64,000 nt of DNA from Vibrio sp. J1-1 (GCF_021728395.1 NZ_JAKKCM010000005.1:1-64000), one strand, 5' to 3'. Positions 37,144-49,556 are shown, counted from the first letter of the stretch. Numbers and translations: made by a program. Notes: a model not told the origin generated them from the letters alone.

Positions 37144-39489
37144 ATGCAACATTTTTCCCGCACATTTTTAGCGGCCTCTATCTGCACCGCCTTGTTTGTA
37201 CCTACCACTCAAGCTGACGCGAATATCCATGATAGTGTGCAGGAAATGCCCACCACAGATCAATGTTTGGTCGATACTAGTGGTGATCAGGACGATTTAA
37301 ATGCACCCGTGGTGGTCGAAGCTGACAGACTGCAAGCCATTAGTGGCGATAAAGCACAGTACTCTGGTAACGTCCAAGTTACGCAAGGTCAAAAGAAAAT
37401 AACTGCAGATAGCGTAACGCTGCACCAACAAGACAACGTCGTGGTTGCTGAAGGTAACGTCACCTTTAATGACGGTCAGGTCGAAGCCCGATCGGAGCGC
37501 GTGACCAGCGATATTGATCAAGATACCTTCTCACTCGAGAACACAGACTACCACTTTATTTGCCAACAAGGCCGAGGCACGGCGGCCTATATTGCGCGTA
37601 CTGGTCAGTCAGTTTATGAATTGGAAGACGGCTCCATCACATCTTGTCCTCAGGGCGATAACTCGTGGCGTCTGGTCGCATCTGGTATCGATGTCGATCA
37701 AGATGAAGAGACTGCGACACTGCATCACCCTCGTTTTGAAGTATTAGATGTTCCTATCTTCTATGTACCTTACCTGACCATGCCTATTGGCAACACACGT
37801 AAGTCGGGTCTGCTTTTCCCTTCCCTATCATATGGCTCTAGCGATGGTATGGAAGTAGAAGTGCCGTTTTACTGGAACATTGCCCCTCAATACGATATGA
37901 CCCTGACCACGCTCTACATGCAGCAACGTGGGACCAAATTCGACACAGACTTCCGCTATCTAACCGATGGTTGGGGAGAAGGTGAAATCAAGGGCGAATA
38001 CCTAAATTCAGACAGAAAGTATGCCGATGAAACACGCTGGGGCTACCAGTTTAAGCATGAAGGCATTATCGACAAGCACTGGGTCGTGGATGTCGATTAC
38101 TCAGAAGTAAGTGATATTGATTACTTCCTGGATCTCGACTCTGATATCGGTAACCGAGAAGATGGTCAACTGATGCAAGAAGGAGAAGTCCAATACCGCT
38201 CAGATTTCTGGGACGCCTCGTTAACTGTTCGTGATTTCCAGGTTCTGTTACAAGAAGAAAACAAACCTTACCGTTTGATGCCTCAGTTGGCGTTAAACTA
38301 CTACACGCCAGTGTGGGGAAATTACCTTAACTTTGATGTTAAAAGCCAACTTAGCCGTTTTGACACTAGTGATAACGCAAAACCCGATGCAACTCGCTTT
38401 CATATCGAGCCAGGCTTTACTGTCCCACTATCTAACTCTTGGTCAGCTTGGACCACGGAAGCTCGTGTACTTGCCACTTACTACTCGCAAGACTTAAATG
38501 GTCTTACCGACTCAGATCTAGAGCTTCAGCTGGATGAAAAAGTATCTCGTGTGATTCCAGAGTTCCGCACTAACGCGCAAATTTATCTTGAGCGTGATAC
38601 CAGCTGGGTAGAAGGTTATACCCAAACTCTGGAACCACAGGTTCAGTACTTGTACGTACCTAAAGAAGACCAAACCAATATCTATAACTACGATACAACG
38701 TTGCTGCAAACCGATTACTACGGTCTATTCCGCAGCCGTAAATACAGTAGTATCGATAAGATCGCATCCGCTAACCAACTAAGCTACGGTGCAAGCACAC
38801 GTTTCTTTGATGACGACTATAAAGAACGTCTTAATATTTCATTTGGCCAAATCTACTACTTTGATAAAAAGACCAAGCTTAGCAACAACCCAACCGATCC
38901 AGATGAAACAACAAACTATTCGTCTTGGGCGATTGAAGCAGATTTCAACTACAACGATTCCTTGTTCTATCATGGCGGTATTCAGTACGACATCGACCTA
39001 GGATCAATGCAACTTGCGAACAGCACGTTAGAGTACCAGTTCGACGGTGGCTTTATTCAAAGTAACTACCGTTATGTCACTCGTGAATACATTGAAGATA
39101 CGATCATTCTCGAAAACCTGGACACCATTACTCGTAAAGGTATTTCTCAAGCAGGTATTGTTGCCGCTTACGAATTCAACCAGAACTGGTCCGCCAGTGG
39201 TCAGTACTACTATGACCTAAATGAAAATAACGACTTAGAATGGCTAGCAGGCTTACGTTATCAATCTGATTGTTGGTATATCGGTTTGACCTATTCTAAC
39301 CAACTGTTAGGCTGGGAAGACCAAATTATCGGCGGCTCAGGGGCATCAGCAGAATACGAGAACAACTTCAGTGTTAGCGTAGGTATCCAAGGGTTTGCTA
39401 CCAACCAAACTACTGGCACTGCTGCCAAAGAATTGGAAGGCTCAGATAACACAATCAAGTATGGTCGCCCATTCTATCTGAACAATTAA
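37144..39489 (+). CDS. lptD: LPS-assembly outer-membrane protein LptD
   Basis: 781 residues. A signal peptide (~1-24) precedes an LptA-like jelly-roll (OstA_N, ~58-135, [20 protein letters not shown]) and a large beta-barrel (~200-781). With LptE it inserts LPS into the outer leaflet. Cysteines visible are C41, C140, C168 and C710. E. coli uses four cysteines (31, 173, 724, 725), with an adjacent Cys-Cys pair near the C-terminus, but here the barrel has a single C710 in DCWYI, so the disulfide arrangement differs. ATG 37144 follows CAGGAAAG. First gene of lptD-surA-pdxA-rsmA-apaG-apaH, the same order as in E. coli. Confidence 0.96.
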   Translation: MQHFSRTFLAASICTALFVPTTQADANIHDSVQEMPTTDQCLVDTSGDQDDLNAPVVVEADRLQAISGDKAQYSGNVQVTQGQKKITADSVTLHQQDNVVVAEGNVTFNDGQVEARSERVTSDIDQDTFSLENTDYHFICQQGRGTAAYIARTGQSVYELEDGSITSCPQGDNSWRLVASGIDVDQDEETATLHHPRFEVLDVPIFYVPYLTMPIGNTRKSGLLFPSLSYGSSDGMEVEVPFYWNIAPQYDMTLTTLYMQQRGTKFDTDFRYLTDGWGEGEIKGEYLNSDRKYADETRWGYQFKHEGIIDKHWVVDVDYSEVSDIDYFLDLDSDIGNREDGQLMQEGEVQYRSDFWDASLTVRDFQVLLQEENKPYRLMPQLALNYYTPVWGNYLNFDVKSQLSRFDTSDNAKPDATRFHIEPGFTVPLSNSWSAWTTEARVLATYYSQDLNGLTDSDLELQLDEKVSRVIPEFRTNAQIYLERDTSWVEGYTQTLEPQVQYLYVPKEDQTNIYNYDTTLLQTDYYGLFRSRKYSSIDKIASANQLSYGASTRFFDDDYKERLNISFGQIYYFDKKTKLSNNPTDPDETTNYSSWAIEADFNYNDSLFYHGGIQYDIDLGSMQLANSTLEYQFDGGFIQSNYRYVTREYIEDTIILENLDTITRKGISQAGIVAAYEFNQNWSASGQYYYDLNENNDLEWLAGLRYQSDCWYIGLTYSNQLLGWEDQIIGGSGASAEYENNFSVSVGIQGFATNQTTGTAAKELEGSDNTIKYGRPFYLNN

Positions 39490-39549
39490 TCGAATTAAGC
39501 GTCTTAGAGTAAACAAGACACTAATTAAAAAATACTGACGGAATTTTAA

Positions 39550-40833
39550 ATGAAAATTTGGAAATCAATCTTATTTACGACCCTACTCTCTTGCGGAGCC
39601 GTTGCAGCACCAGTAGAGCTTGATAAGGTTGCAGTTATCGTTAATGACGGTGTCATTCTACAAAGTGATATCGACACAGCGCTAAAAACGCTACAAGCCA
39701 ATGCACGCCAAAGTGGTAAAAGCCTACCTTCTGCCCAGGTTTTGCATGATCAAGTAGTAGAAAAACTGATCCTTGATACGCTTCAAGGCCAAGAGGCTGA
39801 TCGTATCGGCGTTCGCATCGACGACAGTCGTCTCAATCAGGCCATTGCGGAGATTGCACGCAACAACAATCAAAGTATGGAACAACTGACTGCATCGATT
39901 GAAAGTGAAGGGCTAAGTTACACTGAATTCCGCGAGCAAATCCGCAAGGAAATTGCAGCATCAGAAGCACGTAATGCGCTTGTACGTCGCCGAATTAACA
40001 TTCTGCCAGCGGAAGTAGACAGCCTTTCAGAACAGTTGTCACAAGAAACTAACGCAACGGTCCAATACAAAATTAGCCATATTCAGCTGCGCTTCTCCGA
40101 TGATCAAGACAAGTCGGAAGTAGAAGCCGAAGCGAAAGCGCTAGCCAAAAAACTTAACGACGGCGCTGACTTCACTGAAATGGCTTACACCTACTCTAAA
40201 GGCCCGAAAGCCCTACAAGGTGGTGACTGGGGCTGGATGCGTAAAGAAGAAATGCCAACTATCTTTGCCGACCAAATCAATATGCAGAACAAAGGCAGCA
40301 TTATCGGTCCATTCCGTAGTGGTGTTGGGTTCCATATCCTAAAAATTGACGATGTAAAAGGTCTGGAAACTGTTGCTGTAACTGAAGTTAACGCTCGTCA
40401 TATTCTGATCAAACCAACGGTCATCCTGAGTGATGATGGTGCTAAAAAGCAGTTGAATGAATACACTCGCCGTATTAAAGCTGGCGAAGCAACGTTTGCT
40501 CAGCTAGCTTCTCAATACAGCCAAGACCCTGGCTCTGCTGCTCAGAACGGTGAACTTGGTTACCAAACTCCGGACCTTTACGTACCCGAATTTAAACATC
40601 AGGTAGAAACACTACCTGTGGGTTCGATCAGTGAGCCATTCAAAACTGTTCACGGCTGGCATATTGTAGAAGTACTGGATCGCCGTCAGGTTGACCGTAC
40701 AGACTCTGCATTGAAGAATAAAGCTTACCGCATTCTCTTTAACCGTAAGTTTAATGAAGAAGCAGGCGCATGGATGCAAGAACTACGTGCAAGTGCGTTT
40801 GTTGAAATCGTGGATGACAGCAATGACAACTAA
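39550..40833 (+). CDS. surA: Periplasmic chaperone/PPIase SurA
   Basis: 427 residues. The signal peptide (~1-20) is followed by a SurA N-terminal chaperone domain (~25-165), two parvulin domains (~170-270 starting ISHIQLRF, and ~280-385 starting VNARHILIK), and a C-terminal helix that completes the chaperone core. It escorts outer-membrane proteins, including LptD, to the Bam complex. It is 60 bp after lptD, and its last codons overlap the start of pdxA. Confidence 0.96.
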   Translation: MKIWKSILFTTLLSCGAVAAPVELDKVAVIVNDGVILQSDIDTALKTLQANARQSGKSLPSAQVLHDQVVEKLILDTLQGQEADRIGVRIDDSRLNQAIAEIARNNNQSMEQLTASIESEGLSYTEFREQIRKEIAASEARNALVRRRINILPAEVDSLSEQLSQETNATVQYKISHIQLRFSDDQDKSEVEAEAKALAKKLNDGADFTEMAYTYSKGPKALQGGDWGWMRKEEMPTIFADQINMQNKGSIIGPFRSGVGFHILKIDDVKGLETVAVTEVNARHILIKPTVILSDDGAKKQLNEYTRRIKAGEATFAQLASQYSQDPGSAAQNGELGYQTPDLYVPEFKHQVETLPVGSISEPFKTVHGWHIVEVLDRRQVDRTDSALKNKAYRILFNRKFNEEAGAWMQELRASAFVEIVDDSNDN

Positions 40834-41821
40834 TCTAGTCCGCAGAATTGTCGTAACCGCGGGGGAACCTGCGGGTATCGGCCCTGACCTGGTGCTTGCT
40901 CTCTCAAAAGAAGACTGGGCACACCAAATTGTCGTCTGCGCAGATAAAAACATGTTAATGGAACGAGCCAAATTACTTGGTATCGATGTCCAACTCTCTG
41001 ATTATAATCCAGAAGAAGCGCCACAAGCACAAAAAGCCGGCACGCTTATCGTTGATCATATCGAAATGCCAGAAAGTACGGTTGCCGGTCAGCTCAATGA
41101 AGCGAATGGCCACTATGTGCTAAAAACGCTAGAAAGAGCCGCTTTAGGCTGTATGAATGACGAATTTGATGCTATTGTCACCGGCCCTGTTCATAAGGGG
41201 GTGATCAATCGCTCTGGCGTTGCGTTCAGTGGTCATACTGAATTCTTTGCCGAGAAGTCTAATACTCCGTTAGTTGTGATGATGCTGGCGACAGAAGGAC
41301 TGCGTGTTGCGCTGGTAACCACACATATTCCTCTGGCGTATGTGTCGAAAGCCGTCACTGGAGAGCGATTAGAGAAAATCATCGATATTCTTCATCAAGA
41401 CCTAGTAGAAAAATTTGCCATCAAGCAACCAAACATCTATGTTTGCGGGCTTAACCCACACGCGGGAGAAGATGGCTGTTTAGGTCATGAAGAGATCGAA
41501 ACCATCACTCCGACACTGGAAAAAATTCGACAAGAAAAAGGGTTTAATCTGATCGGCCCACTACCGGCAGATACCATTTTCAATGACAAATATTTAAACG
41601 ATGCTGATGCTGTTTTAGGCATGTACCACGATCAAGTATTGCCAGTATTAAAATACAAAGGCTTTGGTCGTTCAGTAAACATTACTCTTGGTCTACCCTT
41701 TATTAGAACATCGGTGGATCATGGTACTGCATTAGATCTGGCAGGGACAGGTCAGGCGGATACAGGAAGTTTCCGAACAGCGCTCACGCATGCGATAGAA
41801 TTGGTAGAGAAGAAACAATGA
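40823..41821 (+). CDS. pdxA: 4-hydroxythreonine-4-phosphate dehydrogenase
   Basis: 332 residues from ATG 40823 ([20 protein letters not shown]); an ATG three codons earlier (40814) is also possible, and neither has a strong Shine-Dalgarno. Either start overlaps surA, suggesting coupled translation. The NAD-dependent enzyme acts in pyridoxal-5'-phosphate synthesis. Family motifs are [10 protein letters not shown], the metal-binding [18 protein letters not shown] and [11 protein letters not shown]. The stop overlaps rsmA by four bases. Confidence 0.94.
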   Translation: MTTNLVRRIVVTAGEPAGIGPDLVLALSKEDWAHQIVVCADKNMLMERAKLLGIDVQLSDYNPEEAPQAQKAGTLIVDHIEMPESTVAGQLNEANGHYVLKTLERAALGCMNDEFDAIVTGPVHKGVINRSGVAFSGHTEFFAEKSNTPLVVMMLATEGLRVALVTTHIPLAYVSKAVTGERLEKIIDILHQDLVEKFAIKQPNIYVCGLNPHAGEDGCLGHEEIETITPTLEKIRQEKGFNLIGPLPADTIFNDKYLNDADAVLGMYHDQVLPVLKYKGFGRSVNITLGLPFIRTSVDHGTALDLAGTGQADTGSFRTALTHAIELVEKKQ

Positions 41822-42627
41822 GAAATGATGTCCATTTAGGACACAAAGCGCGTAAACGTTTTGGTCAAAACTTCCTGAACGATCCATACATTATTGATGG
41901 TATCGTATCAGCGATTAACCCAAGACCAGGTCAGAATCTGGTTGAAATTGGTCCAGGTCTGGGCGCTATTACTGAACCAGTAGGCCGTGAAGTCGACAAG
42001 TTCACCGTTATCGAGCTAGACCGAGACCTAGCTGAGCGTTTACGTAACCACCCGGAGCTGGCTGATAAGTTAACGATTCATGAAGGCGATGCGATGCGTT
42101 TCGACTTCACGCAGCTCGTAAAGCCGAACAACAAGCTACGTATCTTCGGTAACTTGCCGTACAACATCTCTACCCCATTGATGTTTCATCTTTTTGAATT
42201 CCATAAAGACATTCAAGACATGCACTTTATGCTTCAAAAAGAAGTGGTAAATCGTTTGGCAGCTGGCCCTGGCAGCAAAGCTTATGGCCGTCTGACGGTT
42301 ATGGCTCAGTACTACTGCAAAGTGGTGCCTGTACTAGAAGTGCCACCAACAGCATTCGTACCGCCACCAAAAGTAGACTCAGCTGTCGTTCGTCTGGTTC
42401 CTTACGAAGAACTACCGTGCCCGGCTAAAGACTTGCGCTTACTCGATCGCGTCTGCCGTGAAGGCTTTAACCAGCGTCGTAAGACCGTACGCAACTGCTA
42501 CAAATCACTGTTGAGTACAGAAGTGTTGGAAGAGCTGGGGGTCAACCCAAGTATGCGTCCAGAGAACCTGACGCTAGAGCAATTCGTCGCGATGGCGAAC
42601 TGGCTGGCGGATAACCCACAGCACTAA
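41818..42627 (+). CDS. rsmA: 16S rRNA (adenine1518/1519-N6) dimethyltransferase
   Basis: 269 residues. It dimethylates the two adjacent adenines in helix 45 of 16S rRNA (KsgA). The SAM site is [11 protein letters not shown] (~42-52), and the catalytic NLPYNIS motif is at ~113-119. The C-terminal small domain contains NQRRKTVRN. The ATG overlaps the pdxA stop as ATGA. It is followed by a hairpin before apaG. Confidence 0.97.
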   Translation: MRNDVHLGHKARKRFGQNFLNDPYIIDGIVSAINPRPGQNLVEIGPGLGAITEPVGREVDKFTVIELDRDLAERLRNHPELADKLTIHEGDAMRFDFTQLVKPNNKLRIFGNLPYNISTPLMFHLFEFHKDIQDMHFMLQKEVVNRLAAGPGSKAYGRLTVMAQYYCKVVPVLEVPPTAFVPPPKVDSAVVRLVPYEELPCPAKDLRLLDRVCREGFNQRRKTVRNCYKSLLSTEVLEELGVNPSMRPENLTLEQFVAMANWLADNPQH

Positions 42628-42637
42628 GTAAACCAAA

Positions 42638-42678
42638 CAATAAGCCAAACCCTGTAGGTTTGGCTTATTGCTAATTTT
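42638..42678 (+). terminator. Hairpin/terminator between rsmA and apaG
   Basis: CAATAAGCCAAACC pairs perfectly with GGTTTGGCTTATTG around CTGTA, followed after CTAA by five T. Partial termination before apaG is likely. Confidence 0.7.
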
Positions 42679-42691
42679 TCAAGGAGTGTAC

Positions 42692-43072
42692 ATGGACGTC
42701 ATTCAACCCTGCATTAAAATTCAAGTTCACACCAAATACATCAAAGAACAGTCTAATCCCGAGCTACAACGCTACGTTTTTGCCTACACCATCACGATTA
42801 AAAACCTGAGTCAGCAAACTGTGCAATTGATAAGCCGTCGTTGGTTGATCACCGACTCTAATGGCAAACAGATGACGGTTGAAGGAGATGGTGTGGTTGG
42901 ACAGCAGCCGTTTATCCCAAGTAACGATGAATACACATACAGCAGTGGGACTGCGTTAGAGACACCAGTCGGTGTTATGCAAGGACACTATAAGATGCTA
43001 GATGAACAGGGTCAGGAGTTCATCGCTGAGATAGAACCGTTCCGCCTTGCGGTTCCGAATGTTTTGAATTAA
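42692..43072 (+). CDS. apaG: ApaG/CorD protein
   Basis: 126 residues from ATG 42692 (AAGGAG upstream; an earlier in-frame start at 42668 lacks a signal). A single immunoglobulin-like ApaG beta-sandwich, including [24 protein letters not shown] and [14 protein letters not shown]. Linked to magnesium/cobalt resistance in Salmonella and always next to apaH in enterics, but its biochemical role is not settled. Same fold as the domain in F-box and polymerase-interacting proteins. Confidence 0.95.
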   Translation: MDVIQPCIKIQVHTKYIKEQSNPELQRYVFAYTITIKNLSQQTVQLISRRWLITDSNGKQMTVEGDGVVGQQPFIPSNDEYTYSSGTALETPVGVMQGHYKMLDEQGQEFIAEIEPFRLAVPNVLN

Positions 43073-43088
43073 TGAGATTGGAGAGTCA

Positions 43089-43895
43089 GTGGCTACCTAT
43101 ATTGTTGGCGATATCCAAGGCTGCTTTGAAGAACTGCAGCGCCTATTAGAACAAGTATCTTTCTCTCCCAAGAATGATCAACTCTGGCTGGCTGGTGATC
43201 TTGTAGCCAGAGGGCCTAAGTCCTTAGAAACCTTACGCTTCGTTAAATCTTTAGGTGACAGTGCCAAAGTGATACTTGGTAATCACGATCTGCATTTACT
43301 TGCCGTCGCTCACGGCGCTAAGAAATTGAAAGATAAAGATAGAACCGCTCCAATTTTCGCAGCTCCCGACAGTAAAAAGTTATTGCGATGGCTATCCAGG
43401 CAACCGCTTCTTGCAGAGCATGATGACTTCGTAATGTGTCATGCCGGAATTTCACCACAGTGGAATTTGGCAACAGCGCGCCGATGTGCTCGAGAAGTGG
43501 AAAATATCCTCCAAAGCGATCACTTATCGTGGCTGCTACACAATATGTACAGCAACAAACCAGATTACTGGGATGATTCTCTGACAGGGTTAGATCGCTA
43601 TCGCTACACCATCAATGCATTTACTCGTATGCGCTTTTGTTTTCCGGATGGACGCCTGGATATGGATTGTAAACTGCCTCCACAACAAGTAACAGGAGAG
43701 GAGTTAATTCCTTGGTTTGACCTTCCACAGAGAGTCAAACTAGGCAAGACCGTCCTATTCGGACACTGGGCTGCACTCCAGGGGCATATCGGTGAGCAGG
43801 TGATAGGCCTAGATACTGGCTGTGTTTGGGGAGGAGAATTGACGATGATCCGCTGGGAAGATAAACAAATATTTACCCAACAGGCATTAAGTTAA
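43089..43895 (+). CDS. apaH: Diadenosine tetraphosphatase
   Basis: 268 residues, GTG start at 43089 after GGAGAG. Metallophosphatase motifs are intact: GDIQG (residues 7-11), GDLVARGP (~35-42) and GNHDLHL (~62-68). It symmetrically hydrolyses Ap4A to two ADP, and in E. coli also removes Np4 caps from RNA. Last gene of the lptD-apaH run, 16 bp after apaG. Confidence 0.96.
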   Translation: MATYIVGDIQGCFEELQRLLEQVSFSPKNDQLWLAGDLVARGPKSLETLRFVKSLGDSAKVILGNHDLHLLAVAHGAKKLKDKDRTAPIFAAPDSKKLLRWLSRQPLLAEHDDFVMCHAGISPQWNLATARRCAREVENILQSDHLSWLLHNMYSNKPDYWDDSLTGLDRYRYTINAFTRMRFCFPDGRLDMDCKLPPQQVTGEELIPWFDLPQRVKLGKTVLFGHWAALQGHIGEQVIGLDTGCVWGGELTMIRWEDKQIFTQQALS

Positions 43896-43932
43896 GCCAT
43901 TCATTCTCTGAACATAAACATACCCGATAAAC

Positions 43933-43960
43933 AAAAAGCACCGCATTCGCGGTGCTTTTT
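43933..43960. terminator. Bidirectional terminator between apaH and folA
   Basis: AAAAAGCACCGC pairs perfectly with GCGGTGCTTTTT around ATTC. Confidence 0.92.
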
Positions 43961-43968
43961 TATAACCA

Positions 43969-44448
43969 TTATTTTTCCAGAATCGTAAAACGCATGTTGT
44001 AAGCGTTTTTCTCATCCGCTTGATACGCTTCTGAATAAGTTTCTTTAAACTCACTCCCCCAATCAGGGAACTGCGTATCACCTTCGATAGCCGCCTCTAT
44101 ATGTGTCACATACAACTTAGTCGCAAGTGGTAGGCAGGCTGAGTAAATGGCCCCACCACCAATAATCATCACTTCTTCCACATCACCCGCAACTTCTAAG
44201 GCTTGCTCAATAGACGTTACTGTCGTTACACCTTCAATATTCAATGAGTCATCACGACTGATCACAATGTTAAGACGGCCAGGTAATGGACGTCCGATAG
44301 ACTCATAGGTTTTGCGTCCCATAACTACGGGTTTGCCCATCGTACAACGCTTAAACCATACGAAGTCGGCCGGTAAGTGCCATGGCATTTGATTATCTTT
44401 ACCAATGATACGATTGTCTGCCATCGCGGCAATCATACTAATGATCAT
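43969..44448 (-). CDS. folA: Dihydrofolate reductase
   Basis: 159 residues, the E. coli length. NADPH-dependent reduction of dihydrofolate, target of trimethoprim. Visible: MIAAMADNRIIGKDNQMPWH (M20-loop), the catalytic acid in the LPADFVWFKR helix (D28 or so), GRKTYESIGRPLPGR and IIGGGAIY. ATG 44448 follows AAGGAC. It is convergent with apaH and sits nine bases beyond the yjjB stop, so it may be co-transcribed with yjjP-yjjB. Confidence 0.97.
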   Translation of the reverse strand: MIISMIAAMADNRIIGKDNQMPWHLPADFVWFKRCTMGKPVVMGRKTYESIGRPLPGRLNIVISRDDSLNIEGVTTVTSIEQALEVAGDVEEVMIIGGGAIYSACLPLATKLYVTHIEAAIEGDTQFPDWGSEFKETYSEAYQADEKNAYNMRFTILEK

Positions 44449-44457
44449 GTCGGGTCC

Positions 44458-44931
44458 TTATACTATCGGTCTACGGCGGTAGAATAACAGCCCCGGAACA
44501 GCAAGGCCAATGGCTAAACCTGCAATAATAAACATGGCTTTAAGAAAATTTTCCATACACGTCGCAAGCAGTTCTGGCGAGTAACCTAAATGGTTTATCT
44601 CTACCATTGCAATCATGGCTTTATAGGCAAACACGCCGGGAACCATAGGAATCAGGGCGGCAACGGTGAAAACTTTCGGGTGAGCCAAAAAGCGGCGAGA
44701 CCAATACACACCAATCATCCCAACTAATGTCGCGGCGAAGAACGTTGCCCACTCAATAGGAATACCAAACTGCATCATTAAATAACGACTACCATGACCA
44801 ATAGCGCCGCCTACTGCACAGTAGATTAATGCCTTATGCGGCACATTGAAGACCAATGCAAACCCCACTGCGGGAATAGCGGCAAAAAACATATCGTTTA
44901 ATAAGCCAACCAGTAAATCGACAATACTCAT
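44458..44931 (-). CDS. yjjB: ThrE-type exporter, small subunit (YjjB-like)
   Basis: 157 residues from ATG 44931, which overlaps the yjjP stop by four bases. The frame is open further upstream, but only inside yjjP. The protein is almost all hydrophobic, with about five membrane helices (the ThrE_2/DUF3815 domain). In E. coli YjjB and YjjP together export succinate; the single-chain ThrE homologue exports threonine. The substrate here is unknown. Confidence 0.9.
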   Translation of the reverse strand: MSIVDLLVGLLNDMFFAAIPAVGFALVFNVPHKALIYCAVGGAIGHGSRYLMMQFGIPIEWATFFAATLVGMIGVYWSRRFLAHPKVFTVAALIPMVPGVFAYKAMIAMVEINHLGYSPELLATCMENFLKAMFIIAGLAIGLAVPGLLFYRRRPIV

Positions 44932-45731
44932 CTGATGCTCCATCCCCAAATACCGGTCACACTCATCGCTGCCACAATGCCTAGACACGTCGCAAGCGTT
45001 AATAAACTCGCCATCACAAAGCGGGCAATCCCCATATTGATATGACCTTTGAGCATGTCGGCTACCGAGTTAATCAGTGGGAAGCCCGGAACTAGCATCA
45101 ACACTGACGATGCCATCGCGACCGTAGGTAGGTTACCAATCTGATAGATTTCCGCCTGCGCAGAAATTAGGGTAGTCACAAATGCCGTAGCGGCAAAATT
45201 GAGTAAAGGATTGAAATGACGGTGGCCAATTTCCTGACGAACAATCATGCCGACTGCAGAGGCTAAGAAAGTCATGAAAAATATGCTTACATCCCCCCCA
45301 GCTAAATGGCTGAACGCTGCACATGACAATCCAATCATAAAGACCACCAACCAGCGGTTATAGCGCTCAGGACTGATATGATCGAGCTTTTTCTGCGCCA
45401 TGGCACAATCGAGTAACCCACGCTCCATCATGATACAAATACGCTGAATTTGTGTAATTACACGCATATTAATGCCACGATCGGCACAACTTCGTGTCGT
45501 TGTAATACAATGGCTATCCATAAGAGTGGTAACAACAAGTGCATTCGCAGAGAGTGCTACTGCGACTTCATGTACACCACAAGCCAAGCCAATACGGCGC
45601 ATAATATCGCTAACTAAGGTACTTTCAGCGCCATGAGCGAGTAACATCTGTCCAGCTTGAGCAACAAGGCGAGAGATCGCCCTCTGATTTGATACCGATA
45701 CCTCTGCGGTAGGTATAGTTTCCAATGCCAT
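44928..45731 (-). CDS. yjjP: ThrE-type exporter, large subunit (YjjP-like)
   Basis: 267 residues. A soluble N-terminal part (~1-120) with the ThrE_1/DUF1212 signature ([16 protein letters not shown] and [10 protein letters not shown]) precedes about five membrane helices. It forms a split transporter with YjjB. ATG 45731 is followed by a normal coding start; no strong Shine-Dalgarno is seen. The ATGA overlap ensures balanced translation of both subunits. Confidence 0.9.
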   Translation of the reverse strand: MALETIPTAEVSVSNQRAISRLVAQAGQMLLAHGAESTLVSDIMRRIGLACGVHEVAVALSANALVVTTLMDSHCITTTRSCADRGINMRVITQIQRICIMMERGLLDCAMAQKKLDHISPERYNRWLVVFMIGLSCAAFSHLAGGDVSIFFMTFLASAVGMIVRQEIGHRHFNPLLNFAATAFVTTLISAQAEIYQIGNLPTVAMASSVLMLVPGFPLINSVADMLKGHINMGIARFVMASLLTLATCLGIVAAMSVTGIWGWSIR

Positions 45732-45855
45732 AGATACGTCTAAGTCCTTTTAGGGTCTACATAATTGATGATACAAAGCCCAGCAAATTTCTAATCATTC
45801 ATGCTGGCATTAATATTATTGTGCCGTAAATCACATCATCTAAATATGATTAGAT

Positions 45856-45886
45856 ACAAAAAAAGCCGCAATAGGCATTGCGGCTT
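45856..45886 (-). terminator. Terminator after obgE
   Basis: AAGCCGCAAT pairs perfectly with ATTGCGGCTT around AGGC. The minus strand continues into seven T. Confidence 0.92.
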
Positions 45887-45924
45887 AATTTAATTTTCTT
45901 GGTAAATATTACCGGATGATAAAA

Positions 45925-47100
<1,176 letters not shown>

Positions 47101-47234
47101 TTACTCCGACTACTTCGTGCGTGGATTATATCTACTTTGTCATCTGACAATTTTAGCAGATGACAGATCTAAACTCCCAGATTCAAATCGCTTTGGATCA
47201 ACCGAGAAGTTTCGATATGTCGACTGCTACAAAT

Positions 47235-47264
47235 AAAAAACCCCGCCGATCCGGCAGGGCTTTT
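47235..47264 (-). terminator. Terminator between rpmA and obgE
   Basis: Minus strand GCCCTGCCG/CGGCGGGGT stem with one mismatch, then TTTTTT. It should reduce read-through into obgE. Confidence 0.75.
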
Positions 47265-47306
47265 GAATTCAGCTTAAAGCTATTAAGTAATTGAGTTAAA
47301 AACTAA

Positions 47307-47564
47307 TTACTCAGCTTCGATGCTAACAAACTTACGGTTCTTAGGACCTTTCACTTCGAACTTCACTTTACCTTCAGTAAGAGCGAATAGAGTGTGGTCT
47401 TTACCGATACCTACGTTGTTACCAGCGTGGAACTTAGTACCACGTTGACGCACAATGATGTTACCTGCAAGTACAGATTCACCACCGAAACGCTTAACAC
47501 CTAGACGTTTGCTTTCTGAATCGCGGCCGTTACGAGTAGAACCACCAGCTTTTTTGTGTGCCAT
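47307..47564 (-). CDS. rpmA: 50S ribosomal protein L27
   Basis: 85 residues, [20 protein letters not shown] at the N-terminus, which reaches the peptidyl-transferase centre. No cleavable Firmicutes-type extension. It is 20 bp after rplU. Confidence 0.98.
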
Positions 47565-47584
47565 TGTTAAACTCTCCTAATAGA

Positions 47585-47896
47585 TTAAGCGTTGATACCA
47601 GTGATCTTCACTTCAGTGAACCACTGACGGTGACCCTGTTGCTTACGAGAGTGCTTACGACGACGGAACTTAACGATTTTAACTTTATCGCCACGACCGT
47701 GTTGTACAACTTCAGCAACAATTTTGCCGCCCTCTACAAGAGGAGCACCAACTTTGATGTCTTCGCCGTTAGCAACAAGAAGAACTTTATCAAATTCTAC
47801 AGTTGCACCAGTTTCAACGTCTAATTTCTCTAAACGAAGAGTTTGACCTTCGCTTACACGGTGTTGTTTACCACCAGATTGGAAAACAGCGTACAT
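47585..47896 (-). CDS. rplU: 50S ribosomal protein L21
   Basis: 103 residues, [20 protein letters not shown] start and the [14 protein letters not shown] region that contacts 23S rRNA. It begins the rplU-rpmA unit, divergent from ispB. Confidence 0.98.
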
Positions 47897-48152
47897 ATTT
47901 TACTCCGCTTTTTCCGCACAGCCTTTCGTGAGGGTGTGCGCTAAACTAATCATCAATAGGGCGCAGATTCTACAGAAGAGAAGTCCCTATGACAAGCCAT
48001 ATTTTGAAAAAATTGGCGAAAAGCTAATCGCCAAAGAAAAGTGCGGCAATCATGCCCTTTAGTAATGTATTAATCAACGTTTTTTAGTGTATTATTCGAC
48101 AATTATATAAATCGAATAAGCCTTGCAGGGTCTAACTTCAGCCGGATATACA

Positions 48153-49124
48153 ATGGATTTTAAAACTATCCAAGCGCTTACTGCCAATGACATGGCAAAA
48201 GTGAATGAAACAATTCAAGCCCAATTAAATTCTGATGTCTCTTTAATCAATCAGCTCGGTTTCTATATCGTCAGTGGTGGAGGCAAACGCCTCAGACCGT
48301 TATTGGCGATCTTGTCAGCCCGTGCTCTTGGATATCAAGGCAGCGGTCATACCATGGCAGCTGCGTTTATTGAGTTCATCCATACAGCAACTCTGTTGCA
48401 TGATGATGTGGTAGACGAGTCAGATATGCGCCGTGGTAAAGCGACCGCAAATGCTGCCTTTGGCAATGCAGCAAGCGTGCTAGTTGGGGATTTTATCTAC
48501 ACTCGCTCATTCCAAATGATGACTGAGCTAGGATCCATGAAGATCCTTCAGTTAATGAGTAACGCCGTAAACGTGATCGCCGAAGGTGAAGTTCAGCAGT
48601 TAATGAACTGCAACGATCCTGATACGACAGAAGAAAGCTACATGCAGGTCATCTATTCTAAGACAGCACGCTTGTTTGAGTCCGCGACGCAAATTGGTGC
48701 CATCCTGAATAATGCTCCTGAACACGTTGAAATCGCATTGCAGAATTACGGTAAGTACTTAGGTACCGCATTCCAACTCATTGACGACGTCATGGATTAC
48801 ACATCTGATGGCGAAGACATGGGTAAAAATGTTGGCGATGATTTGGCAGAAGGTAAACCAACCCTTCCTCTACTTCATGCGATGCGAAACACTACCCCTG
48901 AAAATGCTCAAATGATCCGTGAAGCGATTGAGAAAGCAAACGGAATGGATCGTCTTGACGATATCCTTGCAGTTATGAAAGAAGTTGGTTCTCTTGAGTA
49001 CACAACTCAAAAGGCACTCGAAGAAGCCGACAAGGCGATAGCGGAGCTGTCTGTGCTGCCTGAGTCTGAGTATAAAGAAGCACTCATTACACTGGCTCAT
49101 GTGGCGGTGAAACGCACTCGATAA
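48153..49124 (+). CDS. ispB: Octaprenyl diphosphate synthase
   Basis: 323 residues from ATG 48153 (MDFKTIQALTANDMAKVNET); the frame is open ten codons earlier without a start signal. A trans-polyprenyl synthase with both aspartate-rich motifs (DDVVDESDMRRGK ~84-96, DDVMDY ~211-216) and GGGKRLRP. It makes the C40 side chain of ubiquinone-8 and menaquinone. Divergent from rplU, as in E. coli. Confidence 0.96.
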   Translation: MDFKTIQALTANDMAKVNETIQAQLNSDVSLINQLGFYIVSGGGKRLRPLLAILSARALGYQGSGHTMAAAFIEFIHTATLLHDDVVDESDMRRGKATANAAFGNAASVLVGDFIYTRSFQMMTELGSMKILQLMSNAVNVIAEGEVQQLMNCNDPDTTEESYMQVIYSKTARLFESATQIGAILNNAPEHVEIALQNYGKYLGTAFQLIDDVMDYTSDGEDMGKNVGDDLAEGKPTLPLLHAMRNTTPENAQMIREAIEKANGMDRLDDILAVMKEVGSLEYTTQKALEEADKAIAELSVLPESEYKEALITLAHVAVKRTR

Positions 49125-49196
49125 GCACTGCTAGCTGGACCAGCAAGGCGATAAATCATGACCACCGACCGAAATTGGTGGTTTAAGGCTGAAAAG

Positions 49197-49225
49197 AAAA
49201 AGGAAGAGCAAGCTCTTCCTTTTTT
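49197..49225 (+). terminator. Terminator after ispB
   Basis: AAAAAGGAAGAG pairs perfectly with CTCTTCCTTTTT around CAAG. Confidence 0.92.
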
Positions 49226-49248
49226 CGTTCCAGTGATCGTTTTCTCCG

Positions 49249-49440
49249 CTAATAGTAGCGGTCGCTTCCTCCGTGAAGCTGCGGGTCATCTTCTATCTCG
49301 TCAAACGTGACGGCGATTTGCTGGTCAGTTCCCTGTTTAGCCAGTAAAACCGTTTCAGCTTCACGATCAACAACAAGAATGGTACCTACGCCTTGTTGGC
49401 ACTCTACAACCATGCCCTTACGGATTCGACTTGCTTCCAT
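49249..49440 (-). CDS. Small protein of unknown function
   Basis: 63 residues. The N-terminal ~40 residues (RIRKGMVVECQQGVGTILVV, then ETVLLAKQG) alternate hydrophobic and charged residues and look like a small SH3/KOW-like beta-barrel. The C-terminus is acidic then Gly/Tyr-rich. It lies alone between convergent ispB and mdh. Family not recognised. Confidence 0.5.
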   Translation of the reverse strand: MEASRIRKGMVVECQQGVGTILVVDREAETVLLAKQGTDQQIAVTFDEIEDDPQLHGGSDRYY

Positions 49441-49504
49441 ACCCTACTCCTGATTGACATTGTTGGTGTCACACTCTTGTACGTCAGACAGAAAAAAGGG
49501 ATCA

Positions 49505-49530
49505 AAAAAGCCGATCCTAAGATCGGCTCT
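49505..49530 (-). terminator. Terminator after mdh
   Basis: AGCCGATC/GATCGGCT stem around CTAA. The minus strand ends in TTTTTT. Confidence 0.9.
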
Positions 49531-49556
49531 GTTATAAACGGTATAAACGCTTAAGA

